DNA from: Aralia elata
Taxonomy: Eukaryota; Streptophyta; Magnoliopsida; Apiales; Araliaceae
Reading direction: 5' to 3'
DNA length: 64,000 nucleotides
NCBI GenBank assembly: GCA_034770075.1
Contig: CM068385.1
Span: 55,684,746 to 55,748,745 of the forward strand
Shown piece by piece: positions 24,148-35,490 of this stretch (its first letter is position 1; the number at the start of each line of letters is the position of its first letter). Under the pieces are notes generated by a model. It was not told the origin of the DNA. It was given only the letters and a program-made list of their open reading frames with translations, and ran no database searches. Both the position numbers and the translations under genes were made by a program.

Positions 24148-25430
24148 CAACTTCTTCAAAAGAGTTTGACGAGGGTCTAGGGATGCAACTTTTTCAAATG
24201 AGTTTGACGGGAGAGGCGAGAATCTGGTATGCCCGTCTTGACAATGCCCGGATCCATAATTGGGAGGAGTTGGCCCACACCTTCTTAACACAGTATAGCT
24301 TCCAGGCCCAAATGGCCCCTGATAGATACCAAATGACGAAAATCAAGAAGTAACCCAGGGAATCTTTCAGAGATTATGCGCAACGATGGAGGGGTATGGC
24401 CGCACAGGTGAATCCCCCCATGAGTGAGTCGGAGATGGTGATGACCTTCGTAGACATTCAAGAGGCTCCTTATTATGAGCGGGTTATATCAGGGATTGGA
24501 AGACCCTTTGCTGAGATGATTAAACACGGAGAAATGGTGGATATGGGATTGAAATCTGGCAAAATCCGGGATTTCACGGCTTTGGAAACAGCTGCAGAAC
24601 AAATACAGAGCGGAAATTATGGCAGCACTTCCCGTAGGGTCCAAAAGAAGAAGGAAGAGGATGTTTCCCTCATCCTGCAGGGATCTTCTAGAAAGGCAGA
24701 ACGCAATCCTCCAGTACAGGTGCAGAGGGTGGGGCCTTCCCGACAGCCTAACTTCGCTGATCAGAGGGCGAAAGGGCGAAGGAGATTCGAGGCCTCGCAG
24801 AATCGAGTATTCACCCCCCTCGGGGATTCTCTTGAGCAGGTATTGGCAGTATTGATGGCCCAGAGGAAAATAATCAATTTGGCACCCCCGAGTGACCCAA
24901 AGGGAAGAAGGTTTGACCCAAGCAAGCGATGTGCATATCACTCGGGTTCCTCGGGTCATGATACGCAGGATTGTTGGGCGTTGAAGCATATAATTCAGAA
25001 TTTGATTGATAGTGGGGAAATCGTGGTGGAAAAGCCAGACTCCCCGAATGTCAAGGTCAATCCCCTGCCAAGGCATGATGGAGGAGGGGTCAATGTGGCG
25101 GAGGCCAATGAAGCCGAGGGGTCATCAAGGCTAAATTATGTAAAGAAAATCGATGAAATGATCAACATGATCGGTGATCACAGGAATACACGGGGAGCGC
25201 CAATTAGACTGGCAGGGGCAAGCAGAAATATCATGGAGGGGCCTGTCAAGTTAGCAGCTCCGAGACCCCTCATCCTTGCAGCAAGGCCACAAACCCCTGT
25301 CCACAGTCTAAAGACGGTACCATGGAACTATGGGGGAGTGTCAGAGGAAGCGGCCAGTTGTGCTTCTGTGACAGCGAGGGGGAATCCTTTGTATCTTCCT
25401 GGGCGAGTCCTTGAGGACAAAAAAAAATGA
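24148..25430 (+). pseudogene. gag: Tat-lineage gag
   Basis: Gag begins mid-domain: SLTGEARIWYARLDNARIHN, a TAA near 24351, then an open frame from 24396 to 25430 (344 codons). Recognisable blocks are YYERVISGIGRPFAEMIKHG and GLKSGKIRDF, and the zinc finger CAYHSGSSGHDTQDC at about residues 178-192. It would form the capsid. The frame ends at an A-rich run (GGACAAAAAAAAATGA, about 25415-25430) and continues in another frame, so the stop is probably an A-tract slippage or frameshift. Confidence 0.85.
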
Positions 25431-26823
25431 AGAGATCTCCGAGGAGAAGGCCATAGAATTCTTGAAGAGGATGGATCATCCGGAAGCAAGAGGGATCCAG
25501 GTATTAAGCGAGGAGTCGACCCTGACATCAATCATGGACTTGGTGTTATCGTCCAATGATCACTGCAAAACCCTGGCGAAAGTCCTGGAGGAGGCATACG
25601 TTCCCAAAGAAATTAGCAGGGAAAGTTTCAGCCATCTGGTGGACCACCTATTGGAGAGTGATGTGATATCATTTACAGATGACGATATCCCCAAGGAGGG
25701 AAGGGGGCATCGAAAACCGCTACATATTGCGGTAATCTCCTCAGGGTATATCATGAATAGGGTGCTGATCGATGGGGGGTCGGCATTGAATATCTGTCCC
25801 CTCAGTACATTGCAGAAGATGAACATCAATCCCAAGCGCCTACGGGCCAGTCATGTAGTGGTGCGAGCCTTCGATGGTTCCCGGAGGGATACAATTGGAG
25901 AGATAGAATTGCCGGTGGAAATAGGACCTTGTACTTTTGATATCTCTTTCCAGGTCCTAGACATTGCGGCCAGCTATAACCTGTTATTGGGAAGGCCGTG
26001 GATACACATGGCCGGGGCAGTTTCTTCCACGCTACACCAACAAATCAAACTAATCATCGATGGGAATTTGGTAACGATATCGGCAGAATGTGATGACCCT
26101 TCTCCTCCCAGGAGTGGCCTGCCAATGATTAACGTGGATGAGTCGGCGGCACCTGCCAGCTTTCAGGCGCTGGAAATCAGTACTCCACACTACAGATGCC
26201 TGGGAGCCCCAGTTGTGAAACCTAAGGTCTCTCCAGAACTTACCTTCGTTGCAAAGGAGATGATAAAAATGAAATTTCAACCAGGACAAGGGTTAGGGAA
26301 GAACAGTCAAGGAATCACCCAGCCCGTTCAACTACCCCATCAGGTAGGCAAAGCAGGTTTGGGATATCATGAGGGCACAGCACGGAGACACCGTCAAAGC
26401 ATGGCTCCGATTCGACTGGTTGGCAGTCCGGTGACCAAGGTCAAGAGTGAACAGGGGACTAGCGAGCCTGTGACTAGAACAAGGGGTGAAGATTTGTCCC
26501 CCACAAATGATGATTCAGCCAAGAGGGAAAGTTTCCTATAGGAGGTCGCGAAAAAGTTTGAAAACCAGTGCTATATCCCCGGACAGTTAACAAGCAATGA
26601 AGAGGGGAAGAATGTTGCCACGCCGGGAGCCCAACAAGGGGTGCCTATCATCAATTGGGCAGGGTTGATTATTCCTAAAGAAGGTATGAAAGAGGACTCA
26701 GGCGATGTGGCCGTGGTCATCGGGGAAGTGTCCGATGTGAAGCCACCTGTTATCCGGCGCATTTCATCTGACCTGACCGTCGACAACTGGACCATGAAAC
26801 CAGTGATATCCAAACAAGGGTAA
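25411..26823 (+). pseudogene. Tat-lineage aspartic protease with G-patch domain
   Basis: Open from 25411 to a TAG at 26539, then the same frame to TAA at 26821. Protease active site LIDGGSALNICPL lies near residue 121 and the second loop NLLLGRPWIH near 190. It is followed by a G-patch: KMKFQPGQGLGKNSQGI at about residues 289-305, then GKAGLGY. G-patches are short glycine-rich RNA-binding modules. The region after 26542 (VPIINWAGLIIPKEG) is the linker before RT. The TAG at 26539 is a single in-frame lesion. Confidence 0.82.
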
Positions 26824-26919
26824 AACCCGACGTCAGGGTGGTAGACCCCAGATGATGGGATGATGAAGAAGTTTATTTTTGTTGTTGTTTTATATTTTGC
26901 ATAATCATGTCGTTTCTTC

Positions 26920-29900
26920 ATGTTATCTGAAAATGTGATCGTTGTGGAAAATAACTTATATATGACAAGTATTTTGTTTCATGTCAGGTGTACCAATTTG
27001 AGTAATCCTTGCCTAACAAACGGTCTTTCAAATTTGAATGATGATTATGATTTTGACATTGAGCTGGATTTCGATTTGATGGGCATTGAGCAAGACGAGA
27101 CAGATTACGACGACGCGCCTGATGAGATCAAAGGATGGGTCGAGGATAAACCCAAACCCAATTTGGACCAAACCATCACTATAGATATCGGAACCCCGAA
27201 CAGGCCAAGGGAACTCAAGATAGGGACGGACCTTACCCTTCGCCAGAAAGAAGAAATAACTGAGTTGCTAAGCCAATACGAGGATGTCTTTGCCTGGTCT
27301 CATGAGGACATGATCGGTTTGTCCACCGACATTGTGGTACACCGGTTGCCCATCAAGGAGGGTTTCAGGCCTGTGAAGCAGAAATTAAGAAAGTTGAAAC
27401 CGGAGCGGAGCTTAAAAGTGAAGGAAGAAATCGTCAAGCAGTTCAGGGCGGGAATCATTATGGTGTCCACTTACCCAGAATGGCTGTCCAATGTAGTCCC
27501 AGTGGCTAAGCCTGGAGGAAAGGTGAGGGTATGTGTAGACTACAGAAATCTAAACAAGGCCAGTCTCAAAGATAACTTCCTGGTGCCTTTCATACACATC
27601 CTAGTGGATAACACAGCCCAGTACGAGATGTACTCTTTTGTGGATTGCTTTGCGGGGTATCATCAAATAATGGTGGCGGAAGAAGATCGGGAAAGGACCG
27701 CGTTCATCACCCCTTGGGGCACTTTCTGCTATAGACGATTGGCTTTTGGTCTCACAAACGCAGGGGCTACTTATCAGAGAGCCATGATGGCCCTGTTCCA
27801 CGATATGATGCATAAGGAGATAGAGGTCTACGTGGATGACATTATCATGAAGTCAAGGGTAGAGTCTGACCATATAACCCATCTTAAAAAGCTATTCGAT
27901 CGACTCAGAAAGTATAACTTGAAGCTCAATCCAGCAAAGTGTGCTTTCGGAGTGCAGTCGGGTAAGCTCTTGGGATTCCTGGTTAGTGATCGAGGCATTG
28001 AGTTGGATCCGGCAAAGATTAAGGCCATTGTGGATATGCCAACACCTCACACAGAAAAGGAGATAAGATGATTCCTGGGAAGAATAAACTTCATCAGCCG
28101 TTTCATATCCCACTAGACAACTACGTGCGAGCCAATTTTTAAATTGTTAAGGAAGGATGCTTCCCAAGAATGGAATGAGCAATGTCAGAAGGCTTTTCGG
28201 ACCATTAAAAAGCAACTGACCGAGGCACCAGTGCTGGTACCCCCGAAGGATGGGATCCCTCTGTTTATGTATATATCGGTCAATGCCATCGCGATGGGAT
28301 GTATGCTGGGGCAGAAGAATGAGGCAGGTAAAGAGCAAGCCATCTATTACCTCAGCAAGAGATTTAGCCAATGTGAACAGAATTACACTCCCATCGAGAA
28401 GACCTGTTGTGCTCTGACCTGGGCTGCAGGGAGATTACAGCACTACCTCCATGGGCATACTACGTACCTGATATCGAGGATGGATCCCCTGAAGTATATC
28501 TTTGAAAGGCCCATGCTAAATTGTCGATTGTCCAGGTGGCAGTTAATATTACAGCAGTTCGACATTGTATACGTGACTCAGAAAGCCATGAAAGGGCAGG
28601 GAATTGCAGATCAGTTGGCGGAAACGCCATTAGGAGGGCTGGAGCCGTTAGAAACTCCTCTACCGGGCGAAGATATATTTTGGGTGTCACACACGAAATG
28701 CGATGACGAGGGACAATTCTGGAAGCTGTATTTTGATGGTGCCATGAATGTTGAGGGGGCAGGAGCCGGAGCAGTACTGGTCTCTATCACCGGAGAGCAA
28801 TATCCTGTGGCTACTAAATTGCAGTTCAGCAATTCGAACAACACAGCTGAGTACGAGGGATGTATATTGGGACTCCGTTTTGCACGCGATATGGGAGTGA
28901 AGAGACTGGCAGTGTTTGGGGATTCAGAACTGGTAATCAGACAGGCGATCGGGGTGTACAACACGAAAGAGCTCCGGTTACTTCCATACCATCGTTGTGT
29001 TACCCAGTTGATGCAAGAATTCGAAGATATCGCTTTCCGACATATTCCCCGGGGACGGAATGATTTTGCGGACGCATTGGCAACCCTGGCTTCCTTAATC
29101 CATATAGTCAAAAGAAAAGATGTTCCACAGATTGAGATAGCAGTACAGAATACCCCGGCATACGAGGAGCAGGTTGCAGTGTTATCAGACGAGGTGGTTC
29201 TGCCAAAGCAGCCTTGGTATCACGACATAAGGGAATATCTGAGGGATAGATCCATTCCCGACCAGGCAAGCCGAGCTGAGAGGATGAGAATTCAAAAGAT
29301 GGCAATGAAATTTTACCTGAGTGGGGATTCACTCTACAAGAGGGATGCTGGTTTGGGACTGTTGCAATGCGTAGATGAGACGCAGGCCCAAAGGATTATG
29401 AATGAAATACATGGTGGAGTATGTGGGCCACACATGAGTGGACCGATGCTGGCCAAAAAGATCCTGAGAACGGGGCATTATTGGTTAACACTGAAAGCCG
29501 ACTGCGATGATCATGTCAAACGGTGTTACCAATGCCAGGGGCACAATAATATGATCCATACGCCTCCCAATGAATTGCACTGTATGACCTCCCCGTGGCC
29601 ATTTTCAATGTGGGGAATGGATGTAACCGGACCAATAGAGCCCAAAGCAAGCAACGGGCACCGATTCATTTTCGTCATGATCGATTACTTTACCAAATGG
29701 GTAGAAGCAGCTTCTTTCCCCAAAGTAACTCAGGAGGTCATCGTCGGTTTCATCAGGAATAATGTCATTTGTCGATACGGGCAACCCGAGGTCTTGGTCT
29801 CCGACAATGCCAAGAATTTGAACAACGCCCTCGTGAAGGGATTGTGCGACCAATTTAAGATCAAACATCTAAATTCTGTCATTTACCGTCCCAAGATGAA

Positions 29901-30462
29901 TGGGGCAGTGGAGGCTGCAAATAAGAACATCAAGAAGATCATGGCAAAAATGTCTGCTAATCATCGGGGATGGTCGGATTTGCTCCCCCTCACCCTACTA
30001 GCATACCGAACGTCAGCGCGTACTTCTACAGGGGCAACCCTTTACGCTTTGGTGTATGGAATGGAGGTTGTTCTGCAAGTTGAGGTTGAGATGGCATCCC
30101 TCAGAATAGTGATCGATGCTCAGATAAGCGAGGAGGATTGGATGCAAAGTCGATACGACCAATTGGCCCTAATTGATGAAAGGAGGGTGGCTGCCATTTG
30201 GCACGGTTAGTTATATCAACAAAGGATCTCTCGATCATACGACAAAAGGATAAGACCTCGGAAGTTCAAGGAAAATGATTTGGTGCTAAAAAGAGTCATG
30301 CCTTGTCAAGACAAAGCCAAGGGGAAGTTCGCCCCGAACTGGGAAGGACCTTTTGTGATTAAGAAAGTGCTATCCGGAGGAGCCCTCATATTGCAAGAAA
30401 TGGATGGTGAGGTATTTCCACAACCCCTCAATTCTGACTCGGTGAAGCGGTTCTACGCTTGA
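26920..30462 (+). pseudogene. pol: Tat-lineage pol: RT, two RNases H, integrase
   Basis: RT covers roughly 27280-27960, with VDYRNLNKASLKDNF, YSFVDCFAGYHQI and intact YVDDIIMKS. Two stops lie at about 28070 and 28115. The RT-linked RNase H (QAIYYLSKRF, ALTWAAGRLQHYL) is at about 28150-28600. The archaeal-type RNase H (LYFDGAMNVEGAGAG, NNTAEYEGCILGL, FGDSELVIRQ, NDFADALATLAS) is at about 28725-29100. Integrase has an HHCC zinc motif (HGGVCGPH...CYQCQG, about 29410-29540) and a core WGMDVTG, SDNAKNLN, GAVEAANKN, with catalytic D, D and E present. A TAG at 30208 separates the C-terminal KGKFAPNWEGPFVIKKVLSG block, which ends at 30462. Three nonsense lesions leave the rest largely open. The segment 26824-26990 (T-rich, ending ATGTCAG) may be the intron known between protease and RT in Ogre elements. 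Confidence 0.9.
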
Positions 30463-30969
30463 ATCATCAGTTCTCCTTTTTGTTTGAGGAACGAACTACG
30501 TAGGACCTGATCTCCCAACTTGTGGGGGTACGTAGGCAACCATCATGGCACGGTCCGATCCCTTTAAAAATAATCATTTCCCTAAACAAGACCAATTCCC
30601 AACAGCCAGAAAAACCTTCCTATACCCTCGAAACCTTCCCGAAACCAGCCCCTAATCAGATTTATCCCAAGTAAAATAACCCTGATCCAACAAAACAGTT
30701 AGCCAAAATCCAAGACTCAATCCGATGAAATCAACAGGGGTGCGGCAATATCTGTCAGATCTCCATCAAGACTTGAGAAAAGACAGAAGGCGAAATGTCA
30801 AAATCATAGCCAGCTGGATAAAATGAGGATCCAATGAAAGGCAACGATACGATAAAAGGGAAAATGACTAAATTTAAATGCATGTCTATATATATAAGTC
30901 ATTTTGTTACAAGATTTCTCTTTCGGTAACTGATGAAACTAACATAGTCTATGCAGGAAATAAAATAAT
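30463..30969 (+). other. Conserved 3' tail after pol, no gene
   Basis: Contains GAACTACGTAGGACCTGATC and TACGTAGGCAACC (30488-30545), a motif pair I recognise from the 3' side of pol in Tat-lineage elements. It is followed by unremarkable sequence up to the convergent antisense gene. Polyadenylation may occur here, but no signal is distinctive. Confidence 0.6.
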
Positions 30970-32535
30970 CTACAAATCTGAAACTAGCTGAAGCAGGATG
31001 GATAAAGTGGTGGATAGGTCTGAAGCATCAGCGTCCCCTGCAATCTGTTGTCCCATCATGTCAATGTGGTCTAACAAGGCAGTGGCTCGGCTGACAGTCC
31101 CAGAGTGAGCATCTATAATTGTCCTGGCCTGAAATACAATGGCGTCTCTGTCAGCAATGGCGGCATCTCTGGCTAGAATAGCGGCATCTCTCTCAACAAT
31201 GGCAGCATCCCTCTCAGATTCAATAGCAATCAAGGCCAGTCGGATCCGGCTATGTTCAGTGACCTGACTAGGGGCAGAATCGGCTAAGATCGAGTGATAT
31301 GTGGTATCATCTGGGAAAATCACTCCAGAGTCACCAAAAGACCCAGTCTGACTCAAACCAACCGCATCCGAATCTCCGCGCAACCACTGCGCATAAGCGA
31401 ATGTCGGGATGGGGCAACTGTCACTATACTCGGCCAGGATCCTGCGAGGCCAAAGATCATATACCCGCAGTAGATCTCTCTCTGTCTGGGATGATATAAG
31501 GAATCGGTAGTCGGCCGCGCCCGTGAAGAGGTGAAAATCCTGTGTCTGATCAAACTACCCCATAACCGCCAGGGGATGATAAGTCGTCACGCCCCTCAGG
31601 CCAGTAATAGGGATAAAATCCAGGGTGGGCACGTGAGTCAAAAAGCTCATAAAGGAGCAATAACCCGAATAGACCAGTAGATGAAAGGGATCCTCAATGA
31701 CCGACAAAAATGATATCCAGGAGGCCGCATCAGTACAGCTCACAGGGCGAAATGAAAACTGCATGGCTATGTCATGACTGAAGCAAAACCCTTGGCGACG
31801 GAAATGGCCGATAGGACTGAGATGACTCATGAACCACACGTACAACAAAGTCGAGCTCCCTCTGAATATTCTACCTCGAAAAGACTGGCAATATGAGGCT
31901 GACATGTAGGTATCCGCCAATATCATGGGGAGAATAGTGTGATCCTCCTGAAGGGCTCTAACGGCCGCGACAACCCGTATGTCCAACTGATCGGGTCCTG
32001 CAGGCAAGTACAAAGCTGAGACGACACAGGCCATCAGAACGTCTACTCTCAAGGCACCCCAGCGCTCCTCGGACACGGAAAAATCACCGAAAAAAAGACG
32101 AAAACTGTCAGGTGCGCCAAATCGGTCAATCAAGAACTGAAGGGGAACCATATGGTCTGATGTGATCACCGATAACAAAACTGTCCTCCGCAAACCGGTG
32201 AAAGTTAAGAATTGACGGCGCATGGAACCAGCTGTGACCCTGGCACAAGGACCGTCCAAAGGCAAGCCGGTAAAGCGAGCATACTCCTCGAGAGTGGGGG
32301 TCAGCTCTACTGTCCCTAATCTAAACACCTGACGGGCGGGGGCCCAATAGCTCAGAATACCCTCCACAAAGCCCGCTGGCACCTGAAAGGATAATAAGGA
32401 CCAAGAATGTCCCAAAAGGCCATCTGTGATAACCCTGTCGGCCGGCGATAAACTATCCAACCAACGGAGGAGACTGCCGACCAACCCTGTGGGAGGAATG
32501 GAATTCAAACGTACCACGACCTCTGAGGACGACAT
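30970..32535 (-). pseudogene. Antisense ORF of the Tat element: plant retroelement domain plus coiled coil
   Basis: Minus-strand frame of 521 codons from ATG 32535 to the stop at 30970, with one in-frame TAG at 31557-31555. Residues 1-326 include LSYWAPARQVFRLGTVELTP and TLEEYARFTGLPLDG, which resemble the plant DUF7745/plant-mobile-type domain seen antisense in Tat elements; the family name is my best guess. Residues about 425-465 hold heptad-like repeats (ERDAAIV, ERDAAIL, ARDAAIA, DRDAIVF), a likely coiled coil. It lies tail to tail with pol. Function unknown. Codon use is normal and the lesion single, so the frame was probably kept until recently. Confidence 0.72.
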
Positions 32536-32768
32536 CTGTGGAAAAATAGTATCAAAAAGACTGTACAGGGGTCATTCTCTATCCATAAATAAACATAACA
32601 TGCATCATACAGTTAATAATAAAGCAAATGAAGTTCATAGAGATAAAAAAGATAAAAACTGTGCATAAATAAAGCAAATAAGTTCAATACATAGTTCATG
32701 TAATAATGATAAAAAATGAAAAATAAATCTAAACAAGTGCAGGTACAAAAACCCTATCCTATCATGAT

Positions 32769-34741
32769 CTAAACAAAGTCAATATCATCTATGAAAGCGG
32801 GATCCTCGAACTGATCCCCTGGGGTCGTCGAAGTCGGAGGACCAAAGTTCATGTCAGGAATGTAGGGCTGCGCTGTAGCATCAGATGAGCTCGGGCCGAC
32901 ATCATAACCTGCACCGTCAGGATCATAGGCATAAACATCCTCTGGAGTCCGGCCTAACACCCGAAGATACAGCGACAGCTGCTCTACCTTGCGGGTCAAG
33001 GTGGCAATCTGCTCGGCATGAGTGGGAGTCCGAACGCATGCGGCCCAATCAGTCATCATCACCGAGCCAGGAACCATATCCCCAAGAAAGAAAGTGGCTC
33101 GGGTCTGAGAACCGATGGTGCGAGGCACCCACCACGTCCGGAAAGCCTCGCTCGTGCTGGGACCCGTAGACAGCATCTAACCATCCTCCCCGGTTAGCAT
33201 GATCTCCGAAGGCTGAGAATCCAACGGCCAGGAGGTAGTGAAGGGAAGGGAGTGCGGGATGCGGATCTCTCCAGTAATGCATCTGAATGCGCGCTCCCCC
33301 AGGTACATAACCCATCCTCCAACACTCTGCAAAGTGAGGCGACGGGTGGAAAGCTCGAACTCCGGGCCAGAAGGATGCCCATCAGCAAACCCCACAGTCA
33401 GATGCTCGGAGAGGTAGGGAACCCAGACGACATCAGCAGCCGTGATCAGCTCCAGCTGGATGTGGCAATGTGCAAAGCTGCCAGATACCGGGACCTCCTC
33501 CAAAGTGCTATGATGCCATCGCCGGCCCCGGGGATAAGTGTCCAGGCCAAGAGTAGTGACAGGCCTCAGACATGGGAGACGCTCGTAGGCCCAGAACTGC
33601 GAACAGAAACAGTGAAAAGCATGAAATAACCGACAAATGCAGAAAAGAGAAATAAATGAAGGAAAGTCCAGTAAGAAGAGAGGGAGAGAGCCTCACCAGC
33701 AAAAAATGATAAAACCCGAGCCAAGCATCTGTCTGTCCCTCCGAACGTAGACGCAGGCCGTGGAGGAAATAAACAAAGGTGAACGATCCCCAATCATAGT
33801 CACTGATCCGGTCCACGTCTCTGACAGCTCCTACAACGCTGAAATGAATGGTGGAGGAGTTATTCCCTAGGAAACAACCCCTCATGATAGTCAGGAACAA
33901 GCGTCGTAGCAGAATGTCCCGAGTGCCCTGATCCACTGGAATAGGCAGTGCATATAGACCCCCGATAGCGTCGACAGCCAAAGCACCTGATCGAATACTA
34001 CGGGCCTTAAAGACCCGGTCCTCAGCAGCGAAGCCCAATAGAGCCCGGACCTCCGTTGGAGTAATGTCAAGATCCAGAGGGACACGGGATCCGGTGAACT
34101 CTATACCTGTGATGTACCTCCAATCCCAGGGGGTCAGCATAACCTCGCAGTCAAGAAGATGAAGGGACTGCGTCTGATGGAACCATCGCTCGGATAAGGC
34201 CCTCATGTAACCCCAGGGGCACTGGCGGGGAATAATGGTGAAGAAATGGCGAAAGCCCCAAGAGTCCACCATCGCGCGGTAATCACTGTGCAGGGCCGTA
34301 TAGAGAGAGTAGATGTTGAACCAGTTACCCCTCGGTTGGGTAAACTCGGGCACCTGTGGCAATCGCCAATGGGTCAGTCCAGATAGAACGAGAATTGAGG
34401 AATTAAGAATGAAATCAGAGTAGAATTGGATATACCTCATTAGCCACGAGAGACGCTGAGGGGTGACGACTGAGATCCCGACCCAACAGATCGGGTATTT
34501 GAACGGAGGCGCCAGATAGGGCGCGATGAGGAGATGGAGCTGGTGTGCTGGTGGATGCCCCCTCCGCCGCAACCTCCGGAGGAACAGCCTCCTCAACGTC
34601 CGGGTGATCAGGACGGATGACAGCCTCCGCCAAGCGGCGAACCTGACGGGTCCGAGGAAGAGCAGGGGCAGGTGCAGCCCTACGACGGCGAACACCCGAA
34701 GTCCGAGACGCAGAGGAGCTACTGGGAGCATCGGGATCCAT
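32769..34741 (-). pseudogene. Antisense three-exon gene, plant mobile domain-like
   Basis: Exon 1 is 34741-34436 (102 codons, MDPDAPSSSSAS, basic/Pro-rich). Intron 1 is 34435-34354 (GTATAT...GCCACAG, 82 bp). Exon 2 is 34353-33697 (219 codons). Intron 2 is 33696-33597 (GTGAGG...TTCGCAG, 100 bp). Exon 3 starts 33596. All junctions are phase 0. Exon 2 carries LTPWDWRYITGIEFTG and ISDYDWGSFTFVYFLHGL, and exon 3 FWAYERLP, the expected order of the plant mobile domain (PMD). A TAG at 33179-33177 is followed at once by an in-frame ATG and 135 more codons, so the ancestral product was about 595 residues. The role is unknown; related host PMD proteins act in silencing. Introns make it unlikely that this copy passes through the sense genomic RNA spliced. 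Confidence 0.75.
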
Positions 34742-35490
34742 AGCTGGAATAGAACAGGCGAAGAGGAAGGTAAGTTCCTTTTTTTAATTATGTCACGAAT
34801 ATTCTAATCATATAATTAATGCAACATGATGCATATTTATTATGTGTAAAAAAAAATCGGCAGAGTTCCGTCTGTAAAATGGATATCCCATGCATATCCA
34901 AGCATGTTTTTTTTCAAAGAACCCAAGCCACAACAGATCAAAGTTGCATTCATACGTATAATTAAAGCATGTAAAGGACCATAATGCGTGATTTTCTTTC
35001 AAAAAAGGAACAAACAGATATGGGGGACCACATCATGATCATGAAATAGGACTCACACAGTTGATACATAGCATGTATATATGATAATGCATAGCATAGC
35101 ATTGTAAAGCATACATTTCTATCTCTAACCATGTAAATAGCCAAATGTATAGCAAAGCATTGACGAAATTGAAAAGTGAACGGTCAAAGTGTTACCTGTG
35201 GCACGTAGATCGATCCTACCGGAGCGGTTTTTGCGGGAGAGTTGGAAAAATCGGCAAAGGGCCCTTGCAAACGAGCAAAATCGCAAGAATCTATGTGGGG
35301 TACGAAGTTGAAAGTGACAGATCTGGAAGTGGCGAGCCGCTTAAGAATCCCGATCTTGGCCGCAGATCAATCTGCGGCTGGCCGCAGATCCATCTGCGGC
35401 TGGGCCCGGTGCTCCCCCATTGGTCCATTGCAAGCTTAATCGATTCTAAAGACCATTTGACTCATAATGTGATAATAAAATACGAGATGG
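34742..35490. other. Spacer upstream of the antisense gene with GC palindromes
   Basis: AT-rich and without a gene. It presumably holds the promoter of the antisense gene, but I cannot point to a TATA box with confidence. Two GCCGCAGATCNATCTGCGGC palindromes lie at 35359-35378 and 35381-35400, two bases apart. Confidence 0.6.

Noticed and set aside
24489..25076. 195-codon minus-strand ORF opposite Tat gag
   Set aside because: Shadow of the gag frame; codons and motifs support only the plus strand.
33508..34731. 407-codon uninterrupted minus-strand ORF as the antisense product
   Set aside because: Its first third is a different frame of exon 1 and its middle reads through intron 1; GT-AG junctions in phase 0 give the better model.
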